A stretch of 47,735 bases of DNA from JAWCQZ01 sp964486625 (GCA_964486625.1 CAZANW010000006.1:1-47735); one strand, 5' to 3'. Positions 32,908 to 40,126 are shown, counted from the first letter of the stretch. A program made the numbers and translations. The notes: generated by a model from the letters alone, not told the origin.

Positions 32908-34368
32908 CCGGTTGATTCCCGCGAGCAGCGCCTCAACGCTCGCCATGATGATGTCCTCGCGCGCCCCGCGGGCCGTGATGGTCTTGTCCCCCCGCGCGAG
33001 TTTCACCACGACCTCCACCACCGCGTCGGTCCCCCCGGTGATGGCGTCCACGTGATACTCGACCAGTTCGATGTCCTCGACCCCCTGGCCGCGCATCAGT
33101 TTCCGGATGGCGTTGAGGGCGGCGTCCACCGGCCCCACCCCCGTCGCGGCCTCGGAGGCCTCCTTCCCGTTCACCTGGAGCCGGACCGAGGCGGTCGGAG
33201 TGGACTTGTTCCCCGCCACCACCGAGAGTTCGGTCAGTTTGACCCGGGGCTCTCTCGTCACCTGCAGAACGGACTCGACGATGGCCCGAAGGTCGGCGTC
33301 GGTAACCCGGAGCCCCTTGTCGCCGAGCCCCTTCACCCGCTGGAGGACCTCGTCCACCTGGGCCGCGGGGGCCTCCAGGGACATCTCCTTCAGGGCCATC
33401 TCGATGGAGGCCTTGCCCGTGTGCTTGCCGAAGACGATGCGCCGGGTCCGGCCCACGCTCTCCGGGCGGATGGGCTCGTAGGTCATCGGGTCGGCCCGGA
33501 GGCCGTGGACGTGGATGCCCGAGCCGTGGGCGAAGGCGTTCTCGCCGACCACCGCCTTGTTGAACGCGACCGGCATCCGGGTCAGGCGGGAAACGAGCCG
33601 GGAGGTCTCGTAGAGCCGCTCCTTCCGGACGTTCGTCTTCACCCCGTGGAGGGTCTCCAGGGCGAGGACCACCTCCTCCAGCGACGCGTTTCCGGCCCGC
33701 TCGCCGATGCCGTTCACTGTGACGTGGACCACCTGCGCGCCCGCGAGGACCGCGGCCACGGTGTTCGCCGTCCCGAGGCCGAAATCGTTGTGGCCGTGGA
33801 ATCCCGCGGGGGGGCCGACGGCCTTGAGTTGGGCGAATATCTCGGCCACCTTTCCCGGGTGGAGGACGCCGACGGTGTCGCAGAAGGTGATGCGGTCCGC
33901 TTTGGCCCTCGCCGCCTCGCGGTAGCACGACGCGAGGAAGTTTAAGTCGGCCCGCGAGGCGTCCTCGGCGCTATACTCCACCTTGAGGCCGTGGTCCCGG
34001 GCGTAGGCCGCGACCTCCAGTGACTCCCGGAGGACCTGCTCCCGCGTCTTCTTCAGTTTCTTCTCGATGTGGAGGTCGGAGAGGGGGACGACGAGGTGGA
34101 CCGCGTCCACGTCGCAGGCGAGGGCGTGGTCCACGTCGGCCTTGACGGCCCGGACGTAGGAGGAGATTTCCGCCTTGAGCCCGGCCCCCGCGACGACCTT
34201 GATGGCGGCCCGCTCGCCCTCCGAGGTCGGGGCCGAGCCCGCCTCGATGATGTCTACGCCCAGTTCGTCCAATTTCCGGGCGATGGCGAGTTTGTCCCCG
34301 GGGGCGATGAGGACGCCCGGCGTCTGCTCGCCGTCCCGCAGGGTGGTGTCAAGGATGCGGAGGGCCAT
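32899..34368 (-). CDS. 2-isopropylmalate synthase / (R)-citramalate synthase
   Basis: Product of 489 aa. TIM-barrel HMGL-like domain with LDTTLRDGEQTPGV (7-20), HGHNDFGLGTAN (metal-binding His-x-His region) and NGIGERAGNASLEEV. The C-terminal ~130 residues are the LeuA dimer regulatory domain. It condenses acetyl-CoA with 2-ketoisovalerate (leucine route, LeuA) or with pyruvate (threonine-independent isoleucine route, CimA); archaeal members of both types are close, and sequence alone does not decide. No other leu/ilv gene is in the window. Confidence 0.88.
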   Translation of the reverse strand: MALRILDTTLRDGEQTPGVLIAPGDKLAIARKLDELGVDIIEAGSAPTSEGERAAIKVVAGAGLKAEISSYVRAVKADVDHALACDVDAVHLVVPLSDLHIEKKLKKTREQVLRESLEVAAYARDHGLKVEYSAEDASRADLNFLASCYREAARAKADRITFCDTVGVLHPGKVAEIFAQLKAVGPPAGFHGHNDFGLGTANTVAAVLAGAQVVHVTVNGIGERAGNASLEEVVLALETLHGVKTNVRKERLYETSRLVSRLTRMPVAFNKAVVGENAFAHGSGIHVHGLRADPMTYEPIRPESVGRTRRIVFGKHTGKASIEMALKEMSLEAPAAQVDEVLQRVKGLGDKGLRVTDADLRAIVESVLQVTREPRVKLTELSVVAGNKSTPTASVRLQVNGKEASEAATGVGPVDAALNAIRKLMRGQGVEDIELVEYHVDAITGGTDAVVEVVVKLARGDKTITARGAREDIIMASVEALLAGINRLL

Positions 34369-34390
34369 CGGAGCCTTTACTCGGGCAGAT

Positions 34391-34400
34391 AGGATATATC
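34391..34400. promoter_or_regulatory. TATA box of the LeuA/CimA gene
   Basis: GATATATCCT on the minus strand, centred 28 nt before the ATG at 34368. The core GATATATC is a perfect palindrome, so it could also promote rightward transcription into the structured gap. Confidence 0.65.
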
Positions 34401-34412
34401 GTTACTGTTACA

Positions 34413-34596
34413 GCGGGGCTCGCCCCCCGCGTATGGCAACTTGCGCCAGAAGAGGCGGCGAGATGCCCAGCCGCGGATAGACCGGGGCTATCGTTTCATA
34501 TCACTTCTCTGTCGCCTCATCGCGAAGCGAGGAGGCGAGCCGCACCGAAGGTGCGGCCGACTCTTCTACGCCCGCGCCGACGCTGGAGGCGCGGGC
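34413..34596. other. Structured intergenic region with stacked hairpins
   Basis: A 227-nt gap between the LeuA/CimA and 145-aa genes has several inverted repeats. They are GCGGGG/CCCCGC (34413-34418 with 34425-34430), TCGCCTC/GAGGCGA (34512-34518 with 34532-34538), an 8-bp perfect stem GCCGCACC/GGTGCGGC with a GAA loop (34539-34557), and a 9-bp stem GCCCGCGCC/GGCGCGGGC (34570-34578 with 34588-34596) that touches the stop codon of the 145-aa gene. Possible readings are a small RNA, a 3'-UTR structure or an attenuator. No known RNA family was recognised. Confidence 0.45.
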
Positions 34597-35033
34597 TAAT
34601 CTTCGAACCAGGGGCTCTTCGCCACCTCGTCCACGTCCACGCTGACCCACTGCTGGCCGCGCTTGTCCTTCGTCAGCCCCTCCTCCAGGTGGACCCGGAC
34701 GAAGGTGACGGAGTAGCAGTTGAAGCAGTAGACCTCGAAGTATCTGCCCTGGAGCAGGAGGGTCTGCTTCAGCCCCAAATCGACGTTCTCCCCGTGGCCC
34801 TCCAGGGTCTGGACCTCGCCGCAGTCGAGGACCAACTTGCGGACCCCCTGCTCGACGGCCTTGGCCACGTCCTTGTAGAGTTCCTCGGCGAGCCCCTTCT
34901 TGGGGTAGAGGTTGGCCCATGCGACCGCCACGCTCTCCCTCCGCTTGATGCCCGGTTCGAAGGGCTTCGCCAGCCGGGGGTCCTTGCGGAAGGGTTCCAG
35001 GAGGCCCATGACCCGCTCCGAGGTCTTGCACAT
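34596..35033 (-). CDS. Hypothetical cysteine-containing protein
   Basis: Product of 145 aa. Not recognised. A helical, basic N-terminus (ERVMGLLEPFRKDPRLAKPF) leads to a beta-rich part with LVLDCGEVQTLEGHGENV (C71), then VYCFNCYSVTF (C103-x2-C106). C2, C71, C103 and C106 could bind one metal. No membrane span. A GGGATTATACCC box 27 nt upstream gives it its own promoter just beyond the hisF stop. Confidence 0.65.
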   Translation of the reverse strand: MCKTSERVMGLLEPFRKDPRLAKPFEPGIKRRESVAVAWANLYPKKGLAEELYKDVAKAVEQGVRKLVLDCGEVQTLEGHGENVDLGLKQTLLLQGRYFEVYCFNCYSVTFVRVHLEEGLTKDKRGQQWVSVDVDEVAKSPWFED

Positions 35034-35055
35034 GGGCCCCTTCTCGACCGGAGGA

Positions 35056-35066
35056 GGGTATAATCC
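35056..35066 (-). promoter_or_regulatory. TATA box of the 145-aa gene
   Basis: ATTATACCCTC on the minus strand, ~27 nt before the ATG at 35033 and just after the hisF stop codon. Confidence 0.6.
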
Positions 35067-35072
35067 CTATCC

Positions 35073-35906
35073 CTATACGGAGAGCCGCACGGGGACCCCG
35101 GCCCGGGCCACCGCCCGCTTGAAGGAGGCCAGATCGGCCCTGCCGAAGTGGAGAATCCCCGCCAGGAGGGCCGCCGAGGCCCCCGTTTTTTTCAGGACCT
35201 CCGCGGCGTGGGCTGGCTTGCCGCAGCCCCCCGAGGCCACCACGGGGACCGAAACGCGGGAGGCCACCGCCCGGGTCAGGGCGAGGTCGTAGCCCTCCCG
35301 GGTCCCGTCCCGGTCCATGCTGGTGAGGAGGATCTCGCCCGCGCCCCGCGCAACGCCCTCCTCAGCCCAGGCGACCGCGTCGAGGCCGGTGAACCTCCGC
35401 CCCCCGTGGGTCGAGGCCTCGAACCAGCAGGGGCCCTGCTCCGTCGGAACCACGATGCGGTCTTTCGCATTGGACCGGCTTCGCACGGGCCTCCGTTTTG
35501 CGTCCACGGCCAAGACGCACGCCTGGGAGCCGTAGTGGCGCGAGATTTCCGTGAGCACTCCGGGCCTCTCGACCGCCCCCGTGTTCACCGAGACCTTGTC
35601 CGCCCCGGCCTCGAACAACCTGCGCGCGTCCTCCAGGCGCCGGACGCCCCCGCCGACCGTGAGCGGGACGAAGACCTCCTCCGCGGTCCGCCGGACTACG
35701 TCGGCCATCGTCGCCCGCCGCTCCGCCGAGGCGGTGATGTCGAGGAAGACAATTTCGTCGGCGCCCCTGGCGCTGTAGCGGGCGGCCATCTCCCAGGGGA
35801 CCCCGGCATGCACGATGCGCCTGAACTCCCGGCCCTTGACCACGCGGCCACCGGGGACGGCGAGGTCGCAGTCGAGGCAGGGGATGATGCGTTTTGCGAG
35901 GGTCAT
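35073..35906 (-). CDS. hisF: Imidazole glycerol phosphate synthase, cyclase subunit
   Basis: Product of 277 aa, a TIM barrel that closes the imidazole ring using ammonia from HisH. LAKRIIPCLDCD with the catalytic Asp, VFLDITAS, TVGGGV, VLAVDAKR with the second Asp, THGGRRFTG, LLTSMDRDGT and VASGGCGK are all present. It is about 20 residues longer than the ~253-aa Thermotoga enzyme: 4 extra residues after CLD, and an insert (RPVRSRSNAKD.IVVPTEQG) before the THGGR loop, a longer form also known in methanogens. The ATG at 35906 is set by a GCGATATGG box 27 nt upstream. HisH is not in the window. Confidence 0.95.
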   Translation of the reverse strand: MTLAKRIIPCLDCDLAVPGGRVVKGREFRRIVHAGVPWEMAARYSARGADEIVFLDITASAERRATMADVVRRTAEEVFVPLTVGGGVRRLEDARRLFEAGADKVSVNTGAVERPGVLTEISRHYGSQACVLAVDAKRRPVRSRSNAKDRIVVPTEQGPCWFEASTHGGRRFTGLDAVAWAEEGVARGAGEILLTSMDRDGTREGYDLALTRAVASRVSVPVVASGGCGKPAHAAEVLKKTGASAALLAGILHFGRADLASFKRAVARAGVPVRLSV

Positions 35907-35967
35907 CGCCCTCCAAGGGGAACGCGTTCCATATCGCACTTTCCTGTCCTCCCTCTCACTCGTCTAT

Positions 35968-35994
35968 GCCCGCGGCGAGGGACGAGCCGCAGGC
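35968..35994. other. Hairpin between dcd and hisF
   Basis: GCCCGCGGC and GCCGCAGGC pair at 8 of 9 positions around a 9-nt loop. It lies 2 nt beyond the dcd stop codon and about 30 nt upstream of the hisF TATA box. The placement mirrors the hairpin after the 145-aa gene. Confidence 0.4.
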
Positions 35995-35996
35995 AG

Positions 35997-36551
35997 TCAG
36001 ACTTTCGGCAGGGTGATGCCCTTCTGGGCCTGGTATTTCCCCTTCTTGTCCTTGTAGGAGGTGGCGCAGACCTGGTCACCTCCCAGGAAAATGACCTGGG
36101 CGATGCCCTCGCCGGAGTAGATGCGGGCCGGGAGGGGGGTCGTGTTCGAGACCTCAATCGTGAGGTGGCCTTCCCACTCCGGTTCGAGAGGGGTGATGTT
36201 CACGATGATGCCGCACCGGGCGTAGGTCGATTTTCCCAGGCAGATGCCCAGGACCTCGCGGGGAATCCGGAAATATTCGACCGAGCGCCCCAGGGCGAAG
36301 GAGTTGGGGGGGATGGTGCAGACGGGCCCCTTGAAGTCCACGAAGGAGCGGGAGTCGAAGGCCTTGGGGTCCACCAGGGTCGAGTTCACGTTCGTGAAAA
36401 TCTTGTACTCGTCGGCGATGCGCATGTCGTAGCCGTAGGAGGAGGCCCCGTAGGAGACGCCCTTCCGGACCTGGGACTCCTCGAAGGGCTCGATCATGCC
36501 CCGCTTCACGGACATCTCGCGAATCCAGCGGTCCGACTTGATTCCGACCAT
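35997..36551 (-). CDS. dcd: dCTP deaminase
   Basis: Product of 184 aa with the trimeric dUTPase-like fold; it deaminates dCTP to dUTP for dTTP synthesis. Motifs seen: ASSYGYDMRI, PPNSFALGRSVEYF, LGKSTYARCGI and PEWEGHLTIEVSNTTPLP with the catalytic Glu, followed by IYSGEGIAQVIFL. Length is typical of mono- and bifunctional archaeal enzymes; which type this is cannot be read directly. A GTTTTAAAAG box (36580-36589) is upstream. Confidence 0.94.
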   Translation of the reverse strand: MVGIKSDRWIREMSVKRGMIEPFEESQVRKGVSYGASSYGYDMRIADEYKIFTNVNSTLVDPKAFDSRSFVDFKGPVCTIPPNSFALGRSVEYFRIPREVLGICLGKSTYARCGIIVNITPLEPEWEGHLTIEVSNTTPLPARIYSGEGIAQVIFLGGDQVCATSYKDKKGKYQAQKGITLPKV

Positions 36552-36579
36552 CGGCGGTCAAAGTCCACACCCTCGGGCT

Positions 36580-36589
36580 CTTTTAAAAC
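36580..36589 (-). promoter_or_regulatory. TATA-like box of dcd
   Basis: AGTTTTAAAA-type box, centred ~33 nt before the ATG at 36551. Confidence 0.55.
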
Positions 36590-36612
36590 TATAGGACCGG
36601 GTCAATGTGAAT

Positions 36613-37968
36613 TCAGGTTCCCGAGCCGCCCGAAGGGGGCGGAGACGGGTCTGGAGGGGCCGAGGCCTCGGCGCTCCGGGAGCGCCCGCCCAGGGCGGCC
36701 AGGCGCGCCTCCAGTTCCTGGACCCGGGCCTCTAGTTCCCGGGGGCCGCGCTCGATGCGCCGCTCCAGGTCGGCCCGGAACTCCCGGAGGGCCCGTTCGG
36801 TGGCGAAGCCCTCGTAGATGTCCGCCAGTTTCTTCATCTGGACCTCCTGCTCCCGGAGCCGCTCGCCCATGGCGTCGACGCGGGCGAGGTCCTCGATGAT
36901 GCGGGCGTCCACCTGGGAGAGCGTCTTGACCGCCTCCTTGAAGTTCCGCTCCAGGCCCCCCACCCGCTCGTCCATCTGGACCCGGACCTCCTGCTTGAAG
37001 GCAAACTCCTTGGAGACCTCGGCGAGGCGCTTGATTTCGCCCCCCAGGCCGTCCACCTGGGCCGCCTGCTCCCGGGCCTGCCTCTCCACCCGGGACTCCA
37101 GGGCCGCCCGCAGGGTGTCCACCTCCTCCTTCAGGAAGCCGTCCCGGAACTCCTCCAGGGTCTTCCTGTCCACGAAGGAGCCGTAGACGTCGGAGAGTTT
37201 CTTCAGTTGGACCCCGTGGTCGTTCACGCGCTCCAAGAGGGCGTCCAGTTTTTCGATGCGGGCAATCAGGCCGCCGTCCACCTCCGAGAGTTTCTGGAGG
37301 TCCTTGCGGAGGCCCTCCTCCACGGTCGAGACCTTCCGCTCCTGGGCGGCCCGCAGGGCCCCCAGGTCCTCCCGGAGAGCGGTCAATTCCTCCCGGGCCA
37401 TGGACTCCCGGAGCCCCAGGAGGTCCTTCTCGGTGACGAATGTGGCGGCCTGGTCCCGGAGTTTCTGGAGGGAGAGGTCGTGCTCGTCGAGGCGGGCCAG
37501 GAGCGTCTCCATCTTGGAGAGGTCCTCGATGACCTCCGCGTCCACATCCGACAGTCCCTTGATGTCGGCCCGGAGGGCGGCCTCCGTGTCGGTGAGTTTC
37601 TGCTGGAGGGAGGCCCGGGCCTCGTCGAGGGAGGCTTGGAGGGTCTCCCACTGGTCCCGGGCGACGAGCCCCTTGGCGGTCTCCGCGAGGCGGGCGATGA
37701 CCAGTTCCTGCTCACGGGTCTTCGCCTCCAGGGCCGTCGCCCACCGCTCCAGCCGTTCCTCCACGGCCTTCCGCAACTCCTTGGTCTCCCGGCCGGTCAC
37801 GAAGTCCCGGCTCTGGTTCTGGAGTTTGTGGAAGGCCAGCTCGAGTTCGTTCAGTTTCTCGAAGATGCGCTCCGAGACCCCGATTTCCGCCACCTCGGTC
37901 CCCAGGGCCGACAGTTTGCGGAGATTCTCCTTGAGGGTGTTCTCATACTCCTCGGAGGCCATGGACAT
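36613..37968 (-). CDS. Repeat-built coiled-coil protein, function unknown
   Basis: Product of 451 aa, almost wholly helical and charged, with a proline/serine-rich end (~430-451). Three long internal repeats start LS.VD at about 139, 227 and 350; each runs through I.(D/K)L...(E/D)..L..R...H..Q.KKL.D.Y..FVT...L..FR over ~50 residues. Shorter versions of the FVT..K.L..L unit occur near 57, 102 and 323. No ATPase, SMC head or membrane span is present. A structural or scaffold role, such as filament, division or chromosome organisation, is a guess. The TTTATAAAC box at 37987-37998 sits 25 nt before the start. Confidence 0.75.
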   Translation of the reverse strand: MSMASEEYENTLKENLRKLSALGTEVAEIGVSERIFEKLNELELAFHKLQNQSRDFVTGRETKELRKAVEERLERWATALEAKTREQELVIARLAETAKGLVARDQWETLQASLDEARASLQQKLTDTEAALRADIKGLSDVDAEVIEDLSKMETLLARLDEHDLSLQKLRDQAATFVTEKDLLGLRESMAREELTALREDLGALRAAQERKVSTVEEGLRKDLQKLSEVDGGLIARIEKLDALLERVNDHGVQLKKLSDVYGSFVDRKTLEEFRDGFLKEEVDTLRAALESRVERQAREQAAQVDGLGGEIKRLAEVSKEFAFKQEVRVQMDERVGGLERNFKEAVKTLSQVDARIIEDLARVDAMGERLREQEVQMKKLADIYEGFATERALREFRADLERRIERGPRELEARVQELEARLAALGGRSRSAEASAPPDPSPPPSGGSGT

Positions 37969-37986
37969 GGGGAGTGTCCCTCCATC

Positions 37987-37998
37987 TGTTTATAAAGG
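37987..37998 (-). promoter_or_regulatory. TATA box of the coiled-coil gene
   Basis: CTTTATAAACAG on the minus strand, a textbook archaeal TATA box, centred 25 nt before the ATG at 37968. Confidence 0.7.
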
Positions 37999-38067
37999 CT
38001 TAGGCCGCCTTCGCGCGGCGGATTTGACCGAAAAATCGAGCATGGAAGCCCGTGAGCGGACCTCAAT

Positions 38068-38155
38068 CGTCGGGGGGGGGATTTGAACCCCCGAGGCCCG
38101 TGAGGGCCAACAGGTTAGCAACCTGTCGCCTTGGACCGAGCTTGGCTACCCCGAC
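38068..38155 (-). tRNA. tRNA-Ser (anticodon GCU)
   Basis: Class II cloverleaf of 88 nt. Acceptor stem GTCGGGG/CCCCGAC with G discriminator at 38068, anticodon stem ACAGG/CCTGT around TTGCTAA, long variable arm (GGCCC/GGGCC) and T-arm GGGGG-TTCAAAT-CCCCC. No intron and no encoded CCA. It reads AGC/AGU codons. Confidence 0.96.
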
Positions 38156-38251
38156 GCTCCGACTACCCTCTCCGGCCCCGGACTTCTCTCTTTCGAAAGC
38201 GGGCGTTCAAGTTGATATCCCCGACCGTCCTCGTAGGGTCACCCCTGCGCC

Positions 38252-38324
38252 GGGGCCGTGGGGTAGTCTGGTATCCTAGCACCTTGGGGTGGTGCTGACC
38301 CCAGTTCAAATCTGGGCGGCCCCA
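38252..38324 (+). tRNA. tRNA-Pro (anticodon GGG)
   Basis: Cloverleaf of 73 nt. Acceptor stem GGGGCCG/CGGCCCC with A discriminator, anticodon stem GCACC/GGTGC around TTGGGGT, T-arm ACCCCAG-type ending in TTCAAAT. No intron or encoded CCA. A GTTGATATCC patch (~38210-38219) lies ~37 nt upstream as promoter. Divergent from tRNA-Ser. Confidence 0.95.
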
Positions 38325-38340
38325 AATCCGCTTCCCGCAG

Positions 38341-38583
38341 TCAGCTCTCCCGACCGAACCGCTTCAGGAGTTCCTCGCCGTCGGCGGTGAGTTTGAACTT
38401 CTCCCCGGCCGCCTCCGCCAGCCCCTTCGCCTTCAGGTCCTCCAAGAGCCCCTCGGCCATCTTGGGGGGCATCCGGAGGAGGTGGGCCACCCCGGCGAGG
38501 GGCAAAGGCCCCCGGGAGCGGAGAATCTCCAGGGCCTGTCGGCGGCGGGGGTTGCCGGAGAGGTAGCCCGCGGGGACGGCCAT
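38341..38583 (-). CDS. Small winged-helix DNA-binding protein
   Basis: Product of 80 aa. PRRRQALEILRSRGPLPLAGVAHLLRMPPKMAEGLLEDLKAKGL reads as helix 1, helix 2 and recognition helix of an ArsR/MarR-like winged helix, followed by a KFKLTADGEELLKRF wing and terminal helix. The start at 38583 is set by the GCGTATAAG box 25 nt away; the longer frame to 38673 would run into the SRP RNA gene. It ends 16 nt beyond tRNA-Pro. Target unknown. Confidence 0.75.
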   Translation of the reverse strand: MAVPAGYLSGNPRRRQALEILRSRGPLPLAGVAHLLRMPPKMAEGLLEDLKAKGLAEAAGEKFKLTADGEELLKRFGRES

Positions 38584-38602
38584 CCGGACACCAGGACGGG
38601 GG

Positions 38603-38612
38603 GCGTATAAGT
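38603..38612. promoter_or_regulatory. One TATA box serving SRP RNA (+) and the winged-helix gene (-)
   Basis: GCGTATAAGT, read as ACTTATACGC on the other strand. Its centre is 27 nt before the SRP RNA 5' end (38635) and 25 nt before the winged-helix ATG at 38583. No other AT-rich patch is in this 51-nt divergent gap. Confidence 0.65.
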
Positions 38613-38634
38613 CCTTGCGCGGCGAAGGAGGGGT

Positions 38635-38948
38635 GGCGCGGGCTAGTCCGGGGGGCTGGGCGTCCCCTGTCACTCGAAATCGCCCTTCGCGAGGGACGAA
38701 GCCCCTGGAAGAGGCCCGTCCGGGGCTCCGGCCCGGGGCGCGACGAAGAAGCCTCGTCCCGCGGGGCCGGCGCAGGTCCGTGCCCCGTCCGTAGGGGCGG
38801 GGGCGAGCCGGGCGGCAGGCACCGGTCCAGGCCCGGGAGGGAGCAGACCCACTGTCGGCGTCCGGCGCTCGCGGGAGCGCGGGGCCGAGAAGCCCCCGGG
38901 AACCACCGGGGTCCCGGGCGGGTCCCCGACCGGGGGCGCGCCCGCGCC
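38635..38948 (+). ncRNA. ffs: Signal recognition particle RNA (archaeal 7S RNA)
   Basis: About 314 nt, the archaeal SRP RNA length. The ends pair perfectly (GGCGCGGGC 38635-38643 with GCCCGCGCC 38940-38948). The 5' domain matches archaeal SRP RNAs (GGGCGTCCCCTGT...CGAAAT, ~38657-38682). The helix 8 tip is diagnostic: CAGG (38828-38831), CCC, a GGGA tetraloop (38835-38838), GGG, AGCA (38842-38845), flanked by GGTC/GACC. This is the SRP54-binding site. A T-rich run (ATTTTCTCGCACTTT, 38949-38963) follows and may end transcription. ORFs across it are chance. Confidence 0.96.
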
Positions 38949-38975
38949 ATTTTCTCGCACTTTAGGAAGCATCAT

Positions 38976-38987
38976 CTTTTTAAAAGA
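38976..38987 (+). promoter_or_regulatory. TATA box of the Rieske gene
   Basis: CTTTTTAAAAGA, palindromic at its core, centred 22 nt before the ATG at 39003. Confidence 0.6.
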
Positions 38988-39002
38988 CGGGAGAGGTGTG
39001 AG

Positions 39003-39308
39003 ATGGCCCAGTTCGTCAGGGTGGCCAGCGTTTCCGAAATCCCGCCGGGGAAGGGGAAGGCGGTGACCGCGGGCTCGAAGAAGGTGGCCATCTTCAACGT
39101 GGACGGCAAGTTCTACGCGGTGGACAACACCTGCCTCCACCGGGGCGGTCCCCTCGGGGAGGGGGACCTCGCCGGGACCACCGTGAGTTGCCCCTGGCAC
39201 GGGTGGGAGTACGACGTGACCACCGGGGCGAATGCTGTGAACCCCTCGGTGAAGGTCGCGACCTACCCTGTCCGGGTCCAAGGGCAGGAGATTGAGGTCC
39301 AAATCTGA
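39003..39308 (+). CDS. Rieske-type [2Fe-2S] ferredoxin
   Basis: Product of 101 aa. The cluster motifs are C44-L-H46 (DNTCLHRGGPL) and C63-P-W-H66-GWEYD, the two Cys and two His ligands of a Rieske centre. It consists of the Rieske domain alone, with no membrane anchor or signal, so it is a soluble ferredoxin-like electron carrier, as in dioxygenase or NirD-type systems. No partner oxygenase or reductase is nearby. Confidence 0.93.
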   Translation: MAQFVRVASVSEIPPGKGKAVTAGSKKVAIFNVDGKFYAVDNTCLHRGGPLGEGDLAGTTVSCPWHGWEYDVTTGANAVNPSVKVATYPVRVQGQEIEVQI

Positions 39309-39390
39309 AGTTTGAGACATGAATAAGTCCGCCGATATCTGTTTTGAAGAATATTCTCGTTTCGCTAATCGTCGAACCTGCCATCGTTAC

Positions 39391-39400
39391 TCTTAAATAC
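39391..39400 (+). promoter_or_regulatory. TATA box of the HTH regulator / HMG-CoA synthase operon
   Basis: TCTTAAATAC, centred 29 nt before the ATG at 39425. Confidence 0.65.
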
Positions 39401-39424
39401 TACATCCGTCGAAGGTGGGGTTCG

Positions 39425-40126
39425 ATGACCCAGGACGTGAAGGGAATCCTGGCGGAGAAGATAGCGGGCGAGATTGCCCTCTCTCCCAACCCGGGGGAGA
39501 CCATCAAGAAGTGGCGGAAGAACTTCGAAGTCTCCCAGGTGGACATCGCGGCCCAGTTGAAGGTCACGGCCTCGGTCATCAGCGACTACGAGTCGGGGCG
39601 GCGGAAGTCCCCGGGGACCGCCATGGTCTCGCGCTTCGTCCGGGCCCTGATTGAACTGGACGAGAAGCGGGGCGGGCAGAGAATCGAGCACTACCAGACA
39701 CTCGTCCGGGACTCCCCCATCTCCGAGGTCATCTTCGACATGCGGGAATACCCCACGCCGATGGCCCTGGAGGAGTTCCAGAAGCGCATCGAGGCGGACC
39801 TGCTGACCGAGGCCTCGGGGAACTCGGTCCACGGCTACACCATCATCGACTCCATGAAGGCCATCCTGAAACTCGGGACCACCGACTTCTACAAACTCTA
39901 CGGCTGGTCCACCGAGCGGGCCCTCATCTTCACCAGCGTTTCCACGGGCAAGTCGCCCCTGATTGCCATCCGGGTCACCAACCTGAAGCCCGGGGCGGTG
40001 GTCCTCCACGGCCTCCAGTCGAAGGACGTGGACCCCCTGGCGGTCCAGATTGCGAAAATCGAGCGCATCCCCCTCCTCACCACCAACATGCCCATGGCGA
40101 AGATTGTGGAGGCGCTCCGGCAATGA
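39425..40126 (+). CDS. Cro/C1-type HTH transcriptional regulator (archaeal COG1709-like)
   Basis: Product of 233 aa. The HTH is at ~35-75 (KKWRKNFEVSQVDIAAQLKV.ASVISDYESGRR). The C-terminal ~130 residues form a domain with VHGYTIIDSMKAILKLG, FYKLYGWSTERALIF and ...MAKIVEAL. It overlaps the HMG-CoA synthase start (40123) by 4 nt, and this order is common in archaea, so it is a candidate regulator of the mevalonate genes, by context only. The ATG at 39425 follows a TATA box; the ORF upstream to 39344 is not used. Confidence 0.85.
   Translation: MTQDVKGILAEKIAGEIALSPNPGETIKKWRKNFEVSQVDIAAQLKVTASVISDYESGRRKSPGTAMVSRFVRALIELDEKRGGQRIEHYQTLVRDSPISEVIFDMREYPTPMALEEFQKRIEADLLTEASGNSVHGYTIIDSMKAILKLGTTDFYKLYGWSTERALIFTSVSTGKSPLIAIRVTNLKPGAVVLHGLQSKDVDPLAVQIAKIERIPLLTTNMPMAKIVEALRQ

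Noticed and set aside
35073..35906. Insert in HisF as a novel domain
   Set aside because: The ~17-residue insert before THGGR is, as far as I know, also found in methanogen and some bacterial HisF proteins, so it is a known long form.
38071..38080. Run of nine G residues as a possible sequencing error in tRNA-Ser
   Set aside because: Four acceptor-stem and five T-stem bases account for exactly nine, and both stems pair fully.
38306..39320. Two minus-strand ORFs (214 and 216 codons) between the winged-helix and Rieske genes
   Set aside because: They are antisense to the SRP RNA and the Rieske gene. The SRP RNA has paired ends and the diagnostic helix 8, so the ORFs are chance.
39383..39389. 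Shared string ATCGTTACT near the HTH regulator promoter and the LeuA/CimA promoter (34399-34407)
   Set aside because: It occurs on opposite sides and orientations relative to the TATA boxes, and a 9-nt match in AT-rich promoter DNA can be chance.
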